DNA from: Meiothermus sp. CFH 77666
GTDB lineage: Bacteria > Deinococcota > Deinococci > Deinococcales > Thermaceae
NCBI RefSeq assembly: GCF_017497985.1
Contig: NZ_JAGDFV010000010.1
Location: forward strand, 46,938-110,937
Length of the DNA: 64,000 nucleotides
Direction: 5' to 3'
Part shown: one piece after another, positions 45,531-53,832 of the stretch
How the letters are laid out: the number at the start of each line of letters is the position of its first letter
Position numbering within the stretch: the first letter of the stretch is position 1
Program-made: the position numbers and the translations under genes
The notes under the pieces: model-generated
Databases searched by the model: none
Told to the model about the DNA's origin: nothing
Seen by the model: only the letters and a program-made list of their open reading frames with translations

Positions 45531-46235
45531 ATGCGTGTTCAGGTGTTGCTATTTGCCCTTTTCCGTGAGCAGGCCGGGCAGGCCCGGCTCGAGCTCGACC
45601 TCCCTGCCGGTTCGACGGTGGCCGATGCCAAAGCCCTGCTGGAGCAGCAGTACTCCCTGCAACTCTCGGGGGGGCTGGCGGCCATCAACGAACGGCTGGC
45701 CCAGCCCGGCGACCCCCTCCAGGAAGGGGATGAGCTGGCCTTTTTGCCACCCATATCGGGCGGTTCCTCGGCTTCTCTTCTAGCAAGCAGCGTGCAGGGC
45801 AACGACAGTTTTGGCCTGACCCACGAAGTTCTGGCCGTGCAACCCTGGGTGGACTGGGCTTCGGATGACCCCTATGGGGCCGTGGTCAGTTTTCTGGGCA
45901 CCACCCGCAGCCCCAACAAGGGCCTTGCCGTGACCCATCTGGAGTACGAGGCCTATCCGGCCATGGCCGAGAGGGTCATGCAACAAATCATCGCCGAGAT
46001 GCGCGAGCGCTGGGTGCTGGGCCGGGTGGCCCTGTGGCACCGTTTGGGCCGGGTGATACCTGGCGAAGGCTCTATTCTGATTGTGGTCTCGGCTCCCCAC
46101 CGCCCTGAAGCCTTCGAGGCCTGCCGCTACGCCATTGAGCGGGTCAAGCAAATTTTGCCGGTGTGGAAGAAGGAATTCCTGCCCGATGGATCACACTGGG
46201 TGGAGGGGCATGCGCCTGAGGGACACAAGCTCTAG
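45531..46235 (+). CDS. moaX: Molybdopterin synthase: fused MoaD-MoaE (MoaX type)
   Basis: A 234-residue fusion. Residues 1-78 are MoaD, the sulphur carrier (beta-grasp, ending LPPISGG with GG at 77-78); residues ~95-234 are MoaE, the catalytic subunit, with APHRPEAF and VWKKEF (catalytic Lys region). MoaD needs a free C-terminal GG for adenylation and thiocarboxylation, so this internal GG followed by Ser implies cleavage after Gly78. Such fusions are known from Deinococcus and mycobacteria. No other molybdopterin gene is in the window. The ATG is at 45531. Confidence 0.9.
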   Translation: MRVQVLLFALFREQAGQARLELDLPAGSTVADAKALLEQQYSLQLSGGLAAINERLAQPGDPLQEGDELAFLPPISGGSSASLLASSVQGNDSFGLTHEVLAVQPWVDWASDDPYGAVVSFLGTTRSPNKGLAVTHLEYEAYPAMAERVMQQIIAEMRERWVLGRVALWHRLGRVIPGEGSILIVVSAPHRPEAFEACRYAIERVKQILPVWKKEFLPDGSHWVEGHAPEGHKL

Positions 46236-46424
46236 CACGGTAGCGGATAGCCAAACGCTGATAGCTGAAAAAACCCACGGTTCATAGCCGGTCAGCCATC
46301 AACGCCATGGCCCATGACGTGCCCTCAACAAACTTTCAACCTGTGACTTTTGTCAGCCGAATGAAGTATGAGAAACTGCGCCCTGGACTGAGTATCTGTA
46401 CGAGTTCAATTGGGTTAGACCGTG
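46236..46424. repeat. Intergenic region with GATAGCC-type words
   Basis: From 46246 GGATAGCCAAACGCTGATAG, TTCATAGCC and CAGCCATCAACGCCATGG resemble the short repeat vocabulary at 27530 and 30140. No gene. Confidence 0.3.
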
Positions 46425-46454
46425 TTGGACAAACCCAGAAACCTGTGCTATAAC
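46425..46454 (+). promoter_or_regulatory. Promoter of rpsA
   Basis: TTGGAC (46425-46430), 18-base spacer, TATAAC (46449-46454). It gives a leader of about 130 bases, one of the few long leaders here. Confidence 0.7.
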
Positions 46455-46529
46455 TAACAGGTATGTCTCAGCTTAGGGTTTAAGACCCCTGGGGAGGCAA
46501 CCCGTCGCGCAGACCATCTCCAAACCAAA

Positions 46530-46545
46530 CCCAGAGCAATCTGGG
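46530..46545 (+). promoter_or_regulatory. Leader hairpin of rpsA with GCAA tetraloop
   Basis: Stem CCCAGA/TCTGGG, loop GCAA (a GNRA tetraloop), 48 bases before the ATG. No T-run follows, so it is not a terminator. It could be a site for S1 autoregulation or mRNA stabilisation. Confidence 0.45.
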
Positions 46546-46593
46546 CGGAAATTTTGGCGCGATAGAAGGTAAAGGCAGAGAGGAAACAGGCGA

Positions 46594-48270
46594 ATGGAAG
46601 ACCAAGCTACCCAGACTCCAGTGGAAACTGGAAAAGAGCCCCAAGTTTTTAGCATGGAGCAGGCCCTGCAAGACGCAGAGGCTCGCCTCGAGAAGACCGT
46701 GCAGCGCGGCCAGGTCATCACCGGTACGGTGGTGCTCATCACCAACGACGGTGTAATGGTAGACATTGGCGCGCGCACCGAAGCCATCATCCCCTTTAAT
46801 CAGCTCACCGAGGAGCCGCTCTCCGAAGAAGAGCTGAAGAACCTGCTCAAGCCCGGCGATAGCGTGACCGCCTATGTGGTGCGGGCCGACCTCGAGAACG
46901 GCCAGGTGGTGCTTTCCAAGAAGCGGGCCGAGGCCGACCAGAGCTGGGTCAAGGTGCAGGCCCTGTTCGACCAGGGCGAGCCGGTGATGGTGGAGGTGAA
47001 AGAAAAGGTCAAGGGGGGTCTGGTCGCTACGGTCGAAGGCATTCGCGCCTTCCTGCCTGCCAGCCAGGTAGACCTCAAGCGCACCCCGGAGCTCGACGAG
47101 TATGTCGGTCAGAGCTTCCTGGTCAAAATTATCGAACTCAATCGCAAGAAGGGCCGGATCATCCTGTCGCGCCGCACCGTGCTGGAAACCGAGCAAAAAG
47201 CCGCTCGTCAGCAGATATTATCCAGCTTGAAAGAAGGCGACATTGTGGAGGGCCAGGTGGTCGAAGTCACCGAGTTTGGCGTGTTCGTGGCCCTGGGCGG
47301 CGTGGATGGCCTGGTACACCGCAGCGAGATTACCTGGGGCCGCTTCAACCACCCCAAGGACGTGGTGCACAAAGGCCAGACCGTGAAGGCCAAGGTGCTC
47401 TCGGTGGACACCGAGCGCGAGCGGGTCAACCTCTCCATGAAGGCCTTGACCCAAGACCCCTGGCTGACCGTTTCGGAGCGCTACCCCATCGGCTCCAAGC
47501 TAACCGGCAAGGTGGTGGGCCTGACCCAGTTCGGGGCTTTTGTGGAGGTAGAGCCGGGCCTCGAGGGCCTCATCCACATCTCCGAGCTGTCCTGGACCAA
47601 GCGCCCCAAGCACCCCAGCGAAATCCTGAAAGAAGGCCAGGAGGTCGAAGCCCAGGTGTTGCGCATTGACCCCGCCGAGCGCCGCCTCTCGCTGGGTCTG
47701 AAGCAAACCCAGCCCGACCCCTGGAAGAGCCTGCCCGACCGCTTCCCGCCCGGTACCCCGGTCAAGGGCAAGGTCACGGGCCTGACCGACTTTGGGGTGT
47801 TTGTGGAGATCGAGCCGGGCATCGAAGGGCTCATTCACGTCTCCGAGCTGGCCTATGAACGCGTCGAGAAACCCTCCGAGCTATTCAAGAAGGGCGACGA
47901 AGTCGAGGCCGCCATTCTTCAGATTGACCCCGTGGAGCAGCGCATCAGCCTCTCGCGCAAGCGCCTCCTGACCCCACCCCCTCAGGCGGTCAGCATCCCC
48001 GGCGACGAGGAGGGCGAAGGCCGCAAGGGCCGCCGTGAAGGCAAGGGGGGCGAACGTCCCAAGCGTCCCAAGGGCAAGGGTGGCTCGCGTGAAGGGCGTG
48101 GCCGCGAGCGCGATTTCGACTACGGGGGTTCCGCTGGCGCAGCCGCCTACACCAACTACGACCCCAACGTGGTTGCGGCCTCCAACACCAACGTTAAGCT
48201 CGGCGACGTGTTCGGCGACCTGCTGAGCCAGCTCAGCCTGGAAGAAGACAAGGACAAAGAAAAGGCCTGA
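46594..48270 (+). CDS. rpsA: 30S ribosomal protein S1
   Basis: A 558-residue protein with five S1 (OB-fold) domains at about 36-110, 125-197, 210-283, 297-371 and 384-456; each shows the G-x-V...FG-x-FV...G-x-V/I-H-x-S-E pattern, strongest in the last three (for example GLIHISELSW). The C-terminal ~100 residues are a low-complexity basic tail (GRKGRREGKGGERPKRPKG) then an acidic end. S1 binds mRNA at the 30S subunit. Many mRNAs here appear leaderless, which need S1 less. A terminator follows directly. Confidence 0.95.
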   Translation: MEDQATQTPVETGKEPQVFSMEQALQDAEARLEKTVQRGQVITGTVVLITNDGVMVDIGARTEAIIPFNQLTEEPLSEEELKNLLKPGDSVTAYVVRADLENGQVVLSKKRAEADQSWVKVQALFDQGEPVMVEVKEKVKGGLVATVEGIRAFLPASQVDLKRTPELDEYVGQSFLVKIIELNRKKGRIILSRRTVLETEQKAARQQILSSLKEGDIVEGQVVEVTEFGVFVALGGVDGLVHRSEITWGRFNHPKDVVHKGQTVKAKVLSVDTERERVNLSMKALTQDPWLTVSERYPIGSKLTGKVVGLTQFGAFVEVEPGLEGLIHISELSWTKRPKHPSEILKEGQEVEAQVLRIDPAERRLSLGLKQTQPDPWKSLPDRFPPGTPVKGKVTGLTDFGVFVEIEPGIEGLIHVSELAYERVEKPSELFKKGDEVEAAILQIDPVEQRISLSRKRLLTPPPQAVSIPGDEEGEGRKGRREGKGGERPKRPKGKGGSREGRGRERDFDYGGSAGAAAYTNYDPNVVAASNTNVKLGDVFGDLLSQLSLEEDKDKEKA

Positions 48271-48286
48271 ACTCGAGCCTCACACC

Positions 48287-48318
48287 AAAAGCCGCCTGAG
48301 AACGGGCGGCTTTTTTTT
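48287..48318 (+). terminator. Rho-independent terminator of rpsA
   Basis: Stem AAAAGCCGCC / GGCGGCTTTT with an eight-base loop and eight T. Confidence 0.9.
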
Positions 48319-48366
48319 AGCTTCTGGGAGGAATACAGCCCAAATGCGCCGATTGAACCGCAACCC

Positions 48367-49440
48367 TCACAAACCCACAAACTGCCCCTTTTCTTGCAGC
48401 ACCTTGCCATCGGCCAGTATCCGACCCCCCTGGCGTAAATCCAGAATCAAGTCCCAGTGGATCGAGGAGGTGTTGGTGCCGCCGGTCTCGGGGTAGCTTT
48501 GCCCCAGGGCCAGATGCACCGTGCCACCGATTTTTTCGTCGTAGAGGATCAGGCCGGTGGGTTGGTTGATGCCAAAGTTGGCGCCAATGCCCAGCTCGCC
48601 CAGGTAGCGCGCGCCGGGGTCGGCCTCGAGCATCTTATGCAAATACGCCTCCCCTGCTCGAGCGCTGGCCTCGACTACCTTCCCTTCCCGAAAGCGCAGG
48701 CGCACCCCCTCCACCCGTTGCCCCGAAACCACTACCGGCAGGTTGAAGCTTACCTGGCCTTCGGCAGAGGTCTCGAGGGGGCCGGTAAAAACCTCTCCAC
48801 TGGGCATGTTGCGTCTGCCATCGGAGTTGATCCAGCTGCGCCCTTCTACCGATAGCCGCAGGTCGGTTCCCTCGGCCTGGATGCGGATTTCCTTGACCTT
48901 TTGTAAGCGCTCGATAAGGGCTGCCTGGAAGACCGACAACTCACGCCAGGCCGCAACCGGGTCGGGGCGGTCGAGGTACATGGCCCGCTCCACAAAGGCC
49001 CGAAAGCCCGCCGTGGACATACTCGCCTGCTGGGCATAACCGGCCGTAGGGTAGAGGGTCAGGCACCAGCGCTTGCGGGCTCGCATCTGCTGGTAGGGCC
49101 GCCAGCCGGCCCGAAACTGGGCCAGCCGCGCCGGGGGCACCTCAGAGAGCTCGAGGGGGTTCTGGGCGCTCTCGATGCGCAGGCTGGCATCTACGTGCTC
49201 CATCAGGCGCATCTGTGGGAGCGGGGGCTGGTTCAACCACTCACCTCCATGCAGGAAAAAGGGCCTCGAGGTGGCCGCCGGAAAGAGCTGCACAATGGGG
49301 TAAGCGCCGCGCTGCAAGACGACCTCCTGCAGGGCCTCGAGCAGAGGCAACGCGGCCGGTTCGGCTTCAATCAGAAGCGTCTGGCCGGGCTGCAAGTCCA
49401 GGCAGTACTCGGTCAACAGGGCTGCAAAACGGGTTTCCAT
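48367..49440 (-). CDS. M29-family aminopeptidase (aminopeptidase T-like)
   Basis: A 357-residue metallopeptidase of family M29, named from Thermus aminopeptidase T. The metal ligands are visible: Glu in SGEVFTGP (near residue 218), Glu in LGELGIGANFG (near 283), His in GTVHLALGQ (near 313), and HWD (near 331). The N-terminal domain (DLQPGQTLLIEAEP) is typical. The usual length is ~400; this one is short, possibly lacking a loop. It is a cytoplasmic broad-specificity aminopeptidase. Confidence 0.9.
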   Translation of the reverse strand: METRFAALLTEYCLDLQPGQTLLIEAEPAALPLLEALQEVVLQRGAYPIVQLFPAATSRPFFLHGGEWLNQPPLPQMRLMEHVDASLRIESAQNPLELSEVPPARLAQFRAGWRPYQQMRARKRWCLTLYPTAGYAQQASMSTAGFRAFVERAMYLDRPDPVAAWRELSVFQAALIERLQKVKEIRIQAEGTDLRLSVEGRSWINSDGRRNMPSGEVFTGPLETSAEGQVSFNLPVVVSGQRVEGVRLRFREGKVVEASARAGEAYLHKMLEADPGARYLGELGIGANFGINQPTGLILYDEKIGGTVHLALGQSYPETGGTNTSSIHWDLILDLRQGGRILADGKVLQEKGQFVGL

Positions 49441-49598
49441 ACCCTTCAGTTATACCTGCCGGCCCGGAAAACCATACCCCTCTGGAGAATCCGTAACGCC
49501 TAATTTGAACGATAAAATCAAGCAATTTGGCCTATAGTATTGCTTCTTTGCGCGCATGCACGTGAAACTCGCCACTTCTGCGCTATGATGTAGAAAGC

Positions 49599-51038
49599 AT
49601 GAGCGAAGTCAAAATCACCCCGCTGGCCCGTCGTCTGGCGGAAGAAAACGGCATAGATTGGCGTCAGATTAAGGGCACCGGCCCCGATGGTACGGTGGTC
49701 GAGCGAGATATTCTGGCCTTTTTGGCAAGGGTGATGGCGGGTGAAGTCAACCTACCCCCGGCCCCCGAAGAAATGGCCCCCCCACCGGGCGCCATCCCCG
49801 ATATGGCCCAGGCCCAGGCGGCCTTGCAGAAGGAGGGGGTACAGCTAGGTGACCTGGTGCCCCCACCACCGGCCACCACACCACCTGCTTCCTCTCCCCC
49901 ACCGCCTACGTCTCCCCTATCGGGGGCGCCCACCATGGACGATATCGAGTTTGACCTCGATCTCGACCTGGACACCCCACCCCCCCCGGTACCCCCTGCC
50001 GCCGAAGCCTTTGAGGAAGCACCCACGCTAGCCCCTGAGCCCTCCCTGGTTCCGGACTTCGACGAGCCCGAGCCGCTGGTTGCTACCGAGCCCCTGCCCA
50101 CGCTGCAATGGGAGGAGCCAGAACCCCTCCCAACGGTTGCTCCCGTGCCCGAGGTTAACCCCGAGCTGGCAGGCCTGCCGCCTCTCCCCACCGAGACCGA
50201 GCTCGAGCCCCCCAGCACCGCCCCCAAGCTTATTTGGGAAACCCAGGAGGTCGTGACCACCCCCGAGGTGCCCACCCCACCCCCCAGCCCCTTGCAGGCG
50301 GGGATGAGCTTCAGCAACACCCCCGAACCGGTGGTTCCCCCGGCCCCCGCGTATCAGCCGCCAGTGGAAGCCCCTCCGGCTGCTCCCACAGAGCAGGTAG
50401 CTCCACCCGCAGCGCAGGAGATGCCCCAGATGCCTCTGGAGCAAGAACCGGCGCCGCCTCCCTCGGCAGGGCCTTTGACTCCCCCCGCGCCCGAACCCGC
50501 AGTGCCCCCGGCACCCACTCCCACCACTACCAGCGCTGCCGTTGCCCCTGCCGAAGCCACCCCCGGCCCCAAAATGCTGCGGGTACAGGCCTGGCAGCGC
50601 CTGGTGGAGATTGGCCCTGCCCAGAACGCCGCCCAGACCCTGAGCGAGGCCTGGCGGATGGAGGTGGGGCTCTACCCCTTGCTCTACCGCGCGGTGGACA
50701 AAGCCCTGGCCGACACCCAAACCCCCCTGCGCCCCACCAAAGGCAGCCTCGAGGGCGACGAACTCAAGAGCCTGCGGGTAGCCCCCTCTCAGTCGCTGCG
50801 GGGGGCGCTGGACTCCTTGCGCATGGCCTCCGACCCCGCCGAGGGCCTGGTGGTGCTCTCACTGGTGGATAGTGCGTTCGACCAGGTGATCTTCCCCGGT
50901 ACCGCTGCCCTTACCCTGGGCCGGGCCAGCGGGGGCCATGCCCTGCTCTCGCTTTCGGGCCCAATGGATGCCGACCACGCCGGGAAGCTCCTGGAGCGGG
51001 TGGCGTACTACCTCGAGCGGCCCATCCTGCTGGCCTGA
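49599..51038 (+). CDS. E2-like pseudoenzyme: subunit-binding domain, Pro-rich linker, degenerate acyltransferase domain
   Basis: A 479-residue protein. Residues ~5-42 are a clear peripheral subunit-binding domain of 2-oxoacid dehydrogenase E2 (ITPLARRLAEENGIDW, then GTGPDGTVVERDI). Residues ~50-320 are a very Pro/Glu-rich linker. Residues ~325-479 resemble the acyltransferase domain (VIFPGTAALTLG, YYLERPILL), but where DHRxxDG is expected it reads SGPMDADHAGKLL, so the catalytic His and Asp are missing. No lipoyl domain exists. It might bind E1 or E3 as a regulator or scaffold. TATGAT nine bases before ATG suggests leaderless expression. Confidence 0.75.
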   Translation: MSEVKITPLARRLAEENGIDWRQIKGTGPDGTVVERDILAFLARVMAGEVNLPPAPEEMAPPPGAIPDMAQAQAALQKEGVQLGDLVPPPPATTPPASSPPPPTSPLSGAPTMDDIEFDLDLDLDTPPPPVPPAAEAFEEAPTLAPEPSLVPDFDEPEPLVATEPLPTLQWEEPEPLPTVAPVPEVNPELAGLPPLPTETELEPPSTAPKLIWETQEVVTTPEVPTPPPSPLQAGMSFSNTPEPVVPPAPAYQPPVEAPPAAPTEQVAPPAAQEMPQMPLEQEPAPPPSAGPLTPPAPEPAVPPAPTPTTTSAAVAPAEATPGPKMLRVQAWQRLVEIGPAQNAAQTLSEAWRMEVGLYPLLYRAVDKALADTQTPLRPTKGSLEGDELKSLRVAPSQSLRGALDSLRMASDPAEGLVVLSLVDSAFDQVIFPGTAALTLGRASGGHALLSLSGPMDADHAGKLLERVAYYLERPILLA

Positions 51039-51106
51039 AGCTCAGTGGCCTGCTTTACCCACTGGGGCAGGCAGCTGCATCTTAAAAAACTGCATCACCA
51101 AACCTC

Positions 51107-51133
51107 GAGCCCCAACAAAAGGGGCTCAGTTTT
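51107..51133 (+). terminator. Terminator of the E2-like gene
   Basis: Stem GAGCCCC / GGGGCTC with loop AACAAAA followed by AGTTTTG. It overlaps the end of the convergent PEGA-protein gene, whose stop is at 51126-51128. Confidence 0.7.
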
Positions 51134-52406
51134 GTGGCCTGCAACCGGTACGAACCGTCACCCCTCGAGCAACGAAAGACCCCACCCCACCACCAAAACG
51201 CCAGGTGTAGGTGTTGTTGCTATAAACCAGTTCGGGTGTGGTTTGCACCAGGCCTAAAGTCTGGAAGTCGTTGTCGTAGAAAACCTGCACCTGATTGCCA
51301 CTAACCCAGTTAACGACCAGTCGGCCTCCCTCACATACGTAAGTGATCCGTCCGGTAGGCACCGGTGGTACAGGTACTACGATGGGCGGCTGTGGTTGGG
51401 GCGGCGTGAAGGCTACCAAACTGGCAAAAACGTTGGTCACCCGACCCGCCTGCACCACTACCGAGGTGCGGAAGTCCTGGTAATCCCTGAGCCGCAGCAC
51501 AACGGTGTAGCGCCCAGGCCGCAGGGTGAGGTTGAGGGGGGTATTGCCCACCACCCGGCCATCTATCAAGACCTGGGCCCCGCTGGGATTGGAGCTGATG
51601 GCCAGGGTGCCGGTGGTGGGGGCCTCGGGTTGCAAGTTGGCAAATACCCGGAAGGTGCCTGCACCGGGGATGTTGATACTGGTTCGGTAAGGCTGGTAGC
51701 CTAAGCGGCGCAGCTCAATGGTATAGTTGCCGGGGTTCAGACTAAAGGTGGCCGGGGTGCGGCCCCGCAACAGGCCGTTGATAAGGATGTCGGCCCCACT
51801 GGGCATGGAGTCTACCACCAGCGTACCCAGGGCCGGAGGCGGGGGTGGAGGAGGAGGCACCACTTGCTGCGCTATGTAGTACGCTTCGTCGCTTACCCAA
51901 TCCAGTTGGGGAATGGGCGTGACCACGATAGACAAAGAGCGAGCCAGGTTATCTATGCCCTGGATGCGGGCCCGTCCGGTCTGGATGTCGATAATTTCAG
52001 AAACATCAAGGGGCCGGCGGCTGGCAACCGCTAGCACCCTGTCCTGACCTGCCGGGGGTTCTACAGTGAAGCTGTAGCGTGCGCCGGGGCTGGGGAAGCT
52101 GCGAACTTCGCCCGCGGCCAAAAAGTTGTTTTGCTCGAAAGCGTTGGGCAGTATGCCGCTGATCTGACCCAGGGAGTTGACGCTAAACAAGTAGACGTAA
52201 GCAGGCTGGGTGACCGATACGCTGATGACGATGGGCTCGCCGAACTGGTACACCGGGTTGCTGGTCTTGGCGGGATCTTTGTCGACCCAGACCCGCACCT
52301 GGAGGTCGGTGGGGGGGTTGGGGTTGACGATAATAGACTGTGGACGAAGCTGGGCCATCGCAACGCTGGTTACAAGGGCCAATATCAGCAGTAAAGTTCG
52401 GTTCAT
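51126..52406 (-). CDS. Secreted DUF4384 / double-PEGA protein with MliC-like C-terminal module
   Basis: A 426-residue exported protein. Signal peptide 1-18 (cleavage after AMA). Residues ~30-125 look like DUF4384 (QFGEPIVISVSVTQPAYVYLFSV); a Pro8 stretch follows near 190-197; two PEGA repeats at ~198-265 and ~268-335 (VDSMPSGADILINGLLRGRTP; SSNPSGAQVLIDGRVVGNTP), then a Pro-rich linker and a C-terminal module (~355-423) starting YVCEGGRLVVNW and ending VRTGC. This module, with two Cys, resembles MliC-type lysozyme inhibitors and recurs in the lipoprotein at 53083. PEGA repeats usually attach proteins to the cell surface. GAGGTG precedes the ATG. Confidence 0.8.
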   Translation of the reverse strand: MNRTLLLILALVTSVAMAQLRPQSIIVNPNPPTDLQVRVWVDKDPAKTSNPVYQFGEPIVISVSVTQPAYVYLFSVNSLGQISGILPNAFEQNNFLAAGEVRSFPSPGARYSFTVEPPAGQDRVLAVASRRPLDVSEIIDIQTGRARIQGIDNLARSLSIVVTPIPQLDWVSDEAYYIAQQVVPPPPPPPPALGTLVVDSMPSGADILINGLLRGRTPATFSLNPGNYTIELRRLGYQPYRTSINIPGAGTFRVFANLQPEAPTTGTLAISSNPSGAQVLIDGRVVGNTPLNLTLRPGRYTVVLRLRDYQDFRTSVVVQAGRVTNVFASLVAFTPPQPQPPIVVPVPPVPTGRITYVCEGGRLVVNWVSGNQVQVFYDNDFQTLGLVQTTPELVYSNNTYTWRFGGGVGSFVARGVTVRTGCRPQN

Positions 52407-52547
52407 GTTTCACCTCAGAGTTCTCTTGAGACTAGGCTATGTCTTTTTGCCAGTTCAGTCTATCCACAGACTCTTAATGTCGAGAAGGCCGTCTTTAGCA
52501 TTGCTTGAACTTTCTAGCAGCGGGACATAAAAACCAAGCCTGTGTGG

Positions 52548-52553
52548 TACTCT
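52548..52553 (+). promoter_or_regulatory. Leaderless -10 box of lipoprotein gene
   Basis: TACTCT ends six bases before ATG 52560; the second lipoprotein gene has its own AGGAG and is probably on the same transcript. Confidence 0.5.
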
Positions 52554-52559
52554 GGAACT

Positions 52560-53075
52560 ATGAGACACAAGCGGCTTTTTTATTTATTGGCGGCCCTGGT
52601 GCTTACATTTGGACTCTCAAGCTGCATCATGGTTGTCGGTGGGCTTCAGGTAACCAATGCAAGTTATGCCACCAGCTACTGGAACGGAAATCCAAGCAAC
52701 CCCGTTTATTATGTCTGTGACAACAAAACGACCCTGATTGGCTACACCTTCCGCTACAACGACCCGAACTTGCTGGAGGGTTGGGACTCTTACCTCAAGG
52801 GTTTCGCCAGCAGAGATACAGCCGGTTTAGTGTCATTCGATGCCAGCGACCCCCGCAACGATACAACAACCCGTACCGTCACCGTGACCTACAATGTACC
52901 GGCTAATACCGCCCCGCTTAGCGTGACCCCTCAGACTATCATCGTCAACCCCACACCAGTAACAACCCCTTCTATCATCGGTAGAACCTACGTGGAGATC
53001 AGGGTACGCCCGACCATTGGCACTCCCCGCATCATCACCCTCGGCCCCGCTTTTGTGATAGATAACTGCCCCTAG
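52560..53075 (+). CDS. Lipoprotein of unknown function
   Basis: A 171-residue protein. The signal peptide ends in the lipobox LSSC (Cys21), so it is a lipid-anchored exported protein. The mature part is beta-rich and rich in Thr, Asn and Pro; the early segment VYYVCDNKTTLIGYTF recalls the start of the module in its neighbours but does not continue like it. Codons use A/T in the third position more than the surrounding genes, a mild sign of a different history or low expression. The product is not recognised. Confidence 0.7.
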   Translation: MRHKRLFYLLAALVLTFGLSSCIMVVGGLQVTNASYATSYWNGNPSNPVYYVCDNKTTLIGYTFRYNDPNLLEGWDSYLKGFASRDTAGLVSFDASDPRNDTTTRTVTVTYNVPANTAPLSVTPQTIIVNPTPVTTPSIIGRTYVEIRVRPTIGTPRIITLGPAFVIDNCP

Positions 53076-53082
53076 GAGAAAC

Positions 53083-53436
53083 ATGCTTCGCACCCTTTCA
53101 CTGTTAGGTCTTTTGCTGGCCCTTTCTTCATGCATTCTTCTGGTAGAAGACGAGCCCGGGCCAATCACCGTGACCGACCCTCAGCCTATAATCATTACCC
53201 CTCCCAGGCCCGACACTTACACCTATAGCTGCAATGGCGGGCGTTTGGTAGTCAACTACGTCGATAACAACACTGTTCGGGTGTTCTACGACAACGCCTT
53301 CCAGACCCTGGCCCTAACCCGAACATCTCCGGTGCGGACGTACGCGGGTGGGCCGTATGTCTGGGAGTTGGATCGAAGTGGCCTGGGTAGCTTCCGCGTG
53401 GGGGGTACGCTGGTTCGTACCAGTTGCCGTTTTTAG
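53083..53436 (+). CDS. Lipoprotein with MliC-like module
   Basis: A 117-residue lipoprotein (lipobox LSSC, Cys17). Residues ~45-117 form a domain beginning YSCNGGRLVVNY and ending VRTSC, very similar to the C-terminus of the PEGA protein at 51126-52406 (shared GGRLVVN, VFYDN-FQTL, GSF, VRT-C). AGGAG lies four bases before ATG, and the upstream lipoprotein gene ends seven bases away, so they form an operon. If MliC-like, it could inhibit lysozymes or bind wall fragments; binding is not shown. Confidence 0.75.
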   Translation: MLRTLSLLGLLLALSSCILLVEDEPGPITVTDPQPIIITPPRPDTYTYSCNGGRLVVNYVDNNTVRVFYDNAFQTLALTRTSPVRTYAGGPYVWELDRSGLGSFRVGGTLVRTSCRF

Positions 53437-53444
53437 GACTCTCG

Positions 53445-53481
53445 CCTCGAGCCTCCCCAACGGGGCTCGAGGTTCTTTTTT
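53445..53481 (+). terminator. Terminator after the lipoprotein genes
   Basis: Stem CCTCGAGCC / GGCTCGAGG, with inner CCCC/GGGG, followed by TTCTTTTTT. It contains two CTCGAG palindromes. Confidence 0.85.
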
Positions 53482-53532
53482 GCAAAATTACCGCGCTTTT
53501 CAGTCCAACATTCCGCACCCCTCCCATGTGCA

Positions 53533-53750
53533 CGGGCGGGGATCAAAGGACAGGGAGCCATCCGCCTGGTGCGAGGGTACAGCCGGGATCACCACCCAAA
53601 CCTGAGGCAGTGGGTGATGGGGCTGGCGCTGCTGGTCTATGCCCTGGTGGAGTGGGAACTGAGGCAGCGGCTGGCGGAGGTGGGTGAGGGGTGCCAAACC
53701 AGAAGGAGAAGCTCACGACCAGTCCCACCCTGTGCGTGGGCTTCAAAAAC
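53533..53750 (+). pseudogene. Transposase fossil (IS1634/IS4-type), internally deleted and frameshifted
   Basis: The frame from 53539 reads AIRLVRGYSRDHHPNLRQ, the N-half motif GYSRDHRPDL of IS1634-like IS4-family transposases, and then passes directly into GLALLVYALVEWELRQRLAE, which belongs near the C-terminus. So several hundred codons are missing. At about 53690 a frameshift is needed: the next frame continues VPNQKEKLTTSPTLCVGF, which matches the usual VPNQ-G-PT ending. No terminal inverted repeats are evident. The fossil lies between terminators, with none of its ends intact. Confidence 0.7.
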
Positions 53751-53774
53751 GTAGTCGCCCATTCGGGCGGCTAC
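53744..53774 (-). terminator. Terminator of the tolC pair
   Basis: Minus strand: GTAGCCGCCC-GAAT-GGGCGACTAC, then GTTTTTG. One G-T wobble. It overlaps the very end of the transposase fossil. Confidence 0.75.
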
Positions 53775-53832
53775 TGCTTTGTCAGGGCAAAGCTTCTCGA
53801 AGTCAAATGCCTTAAAATATGCGAAGAGCGCT

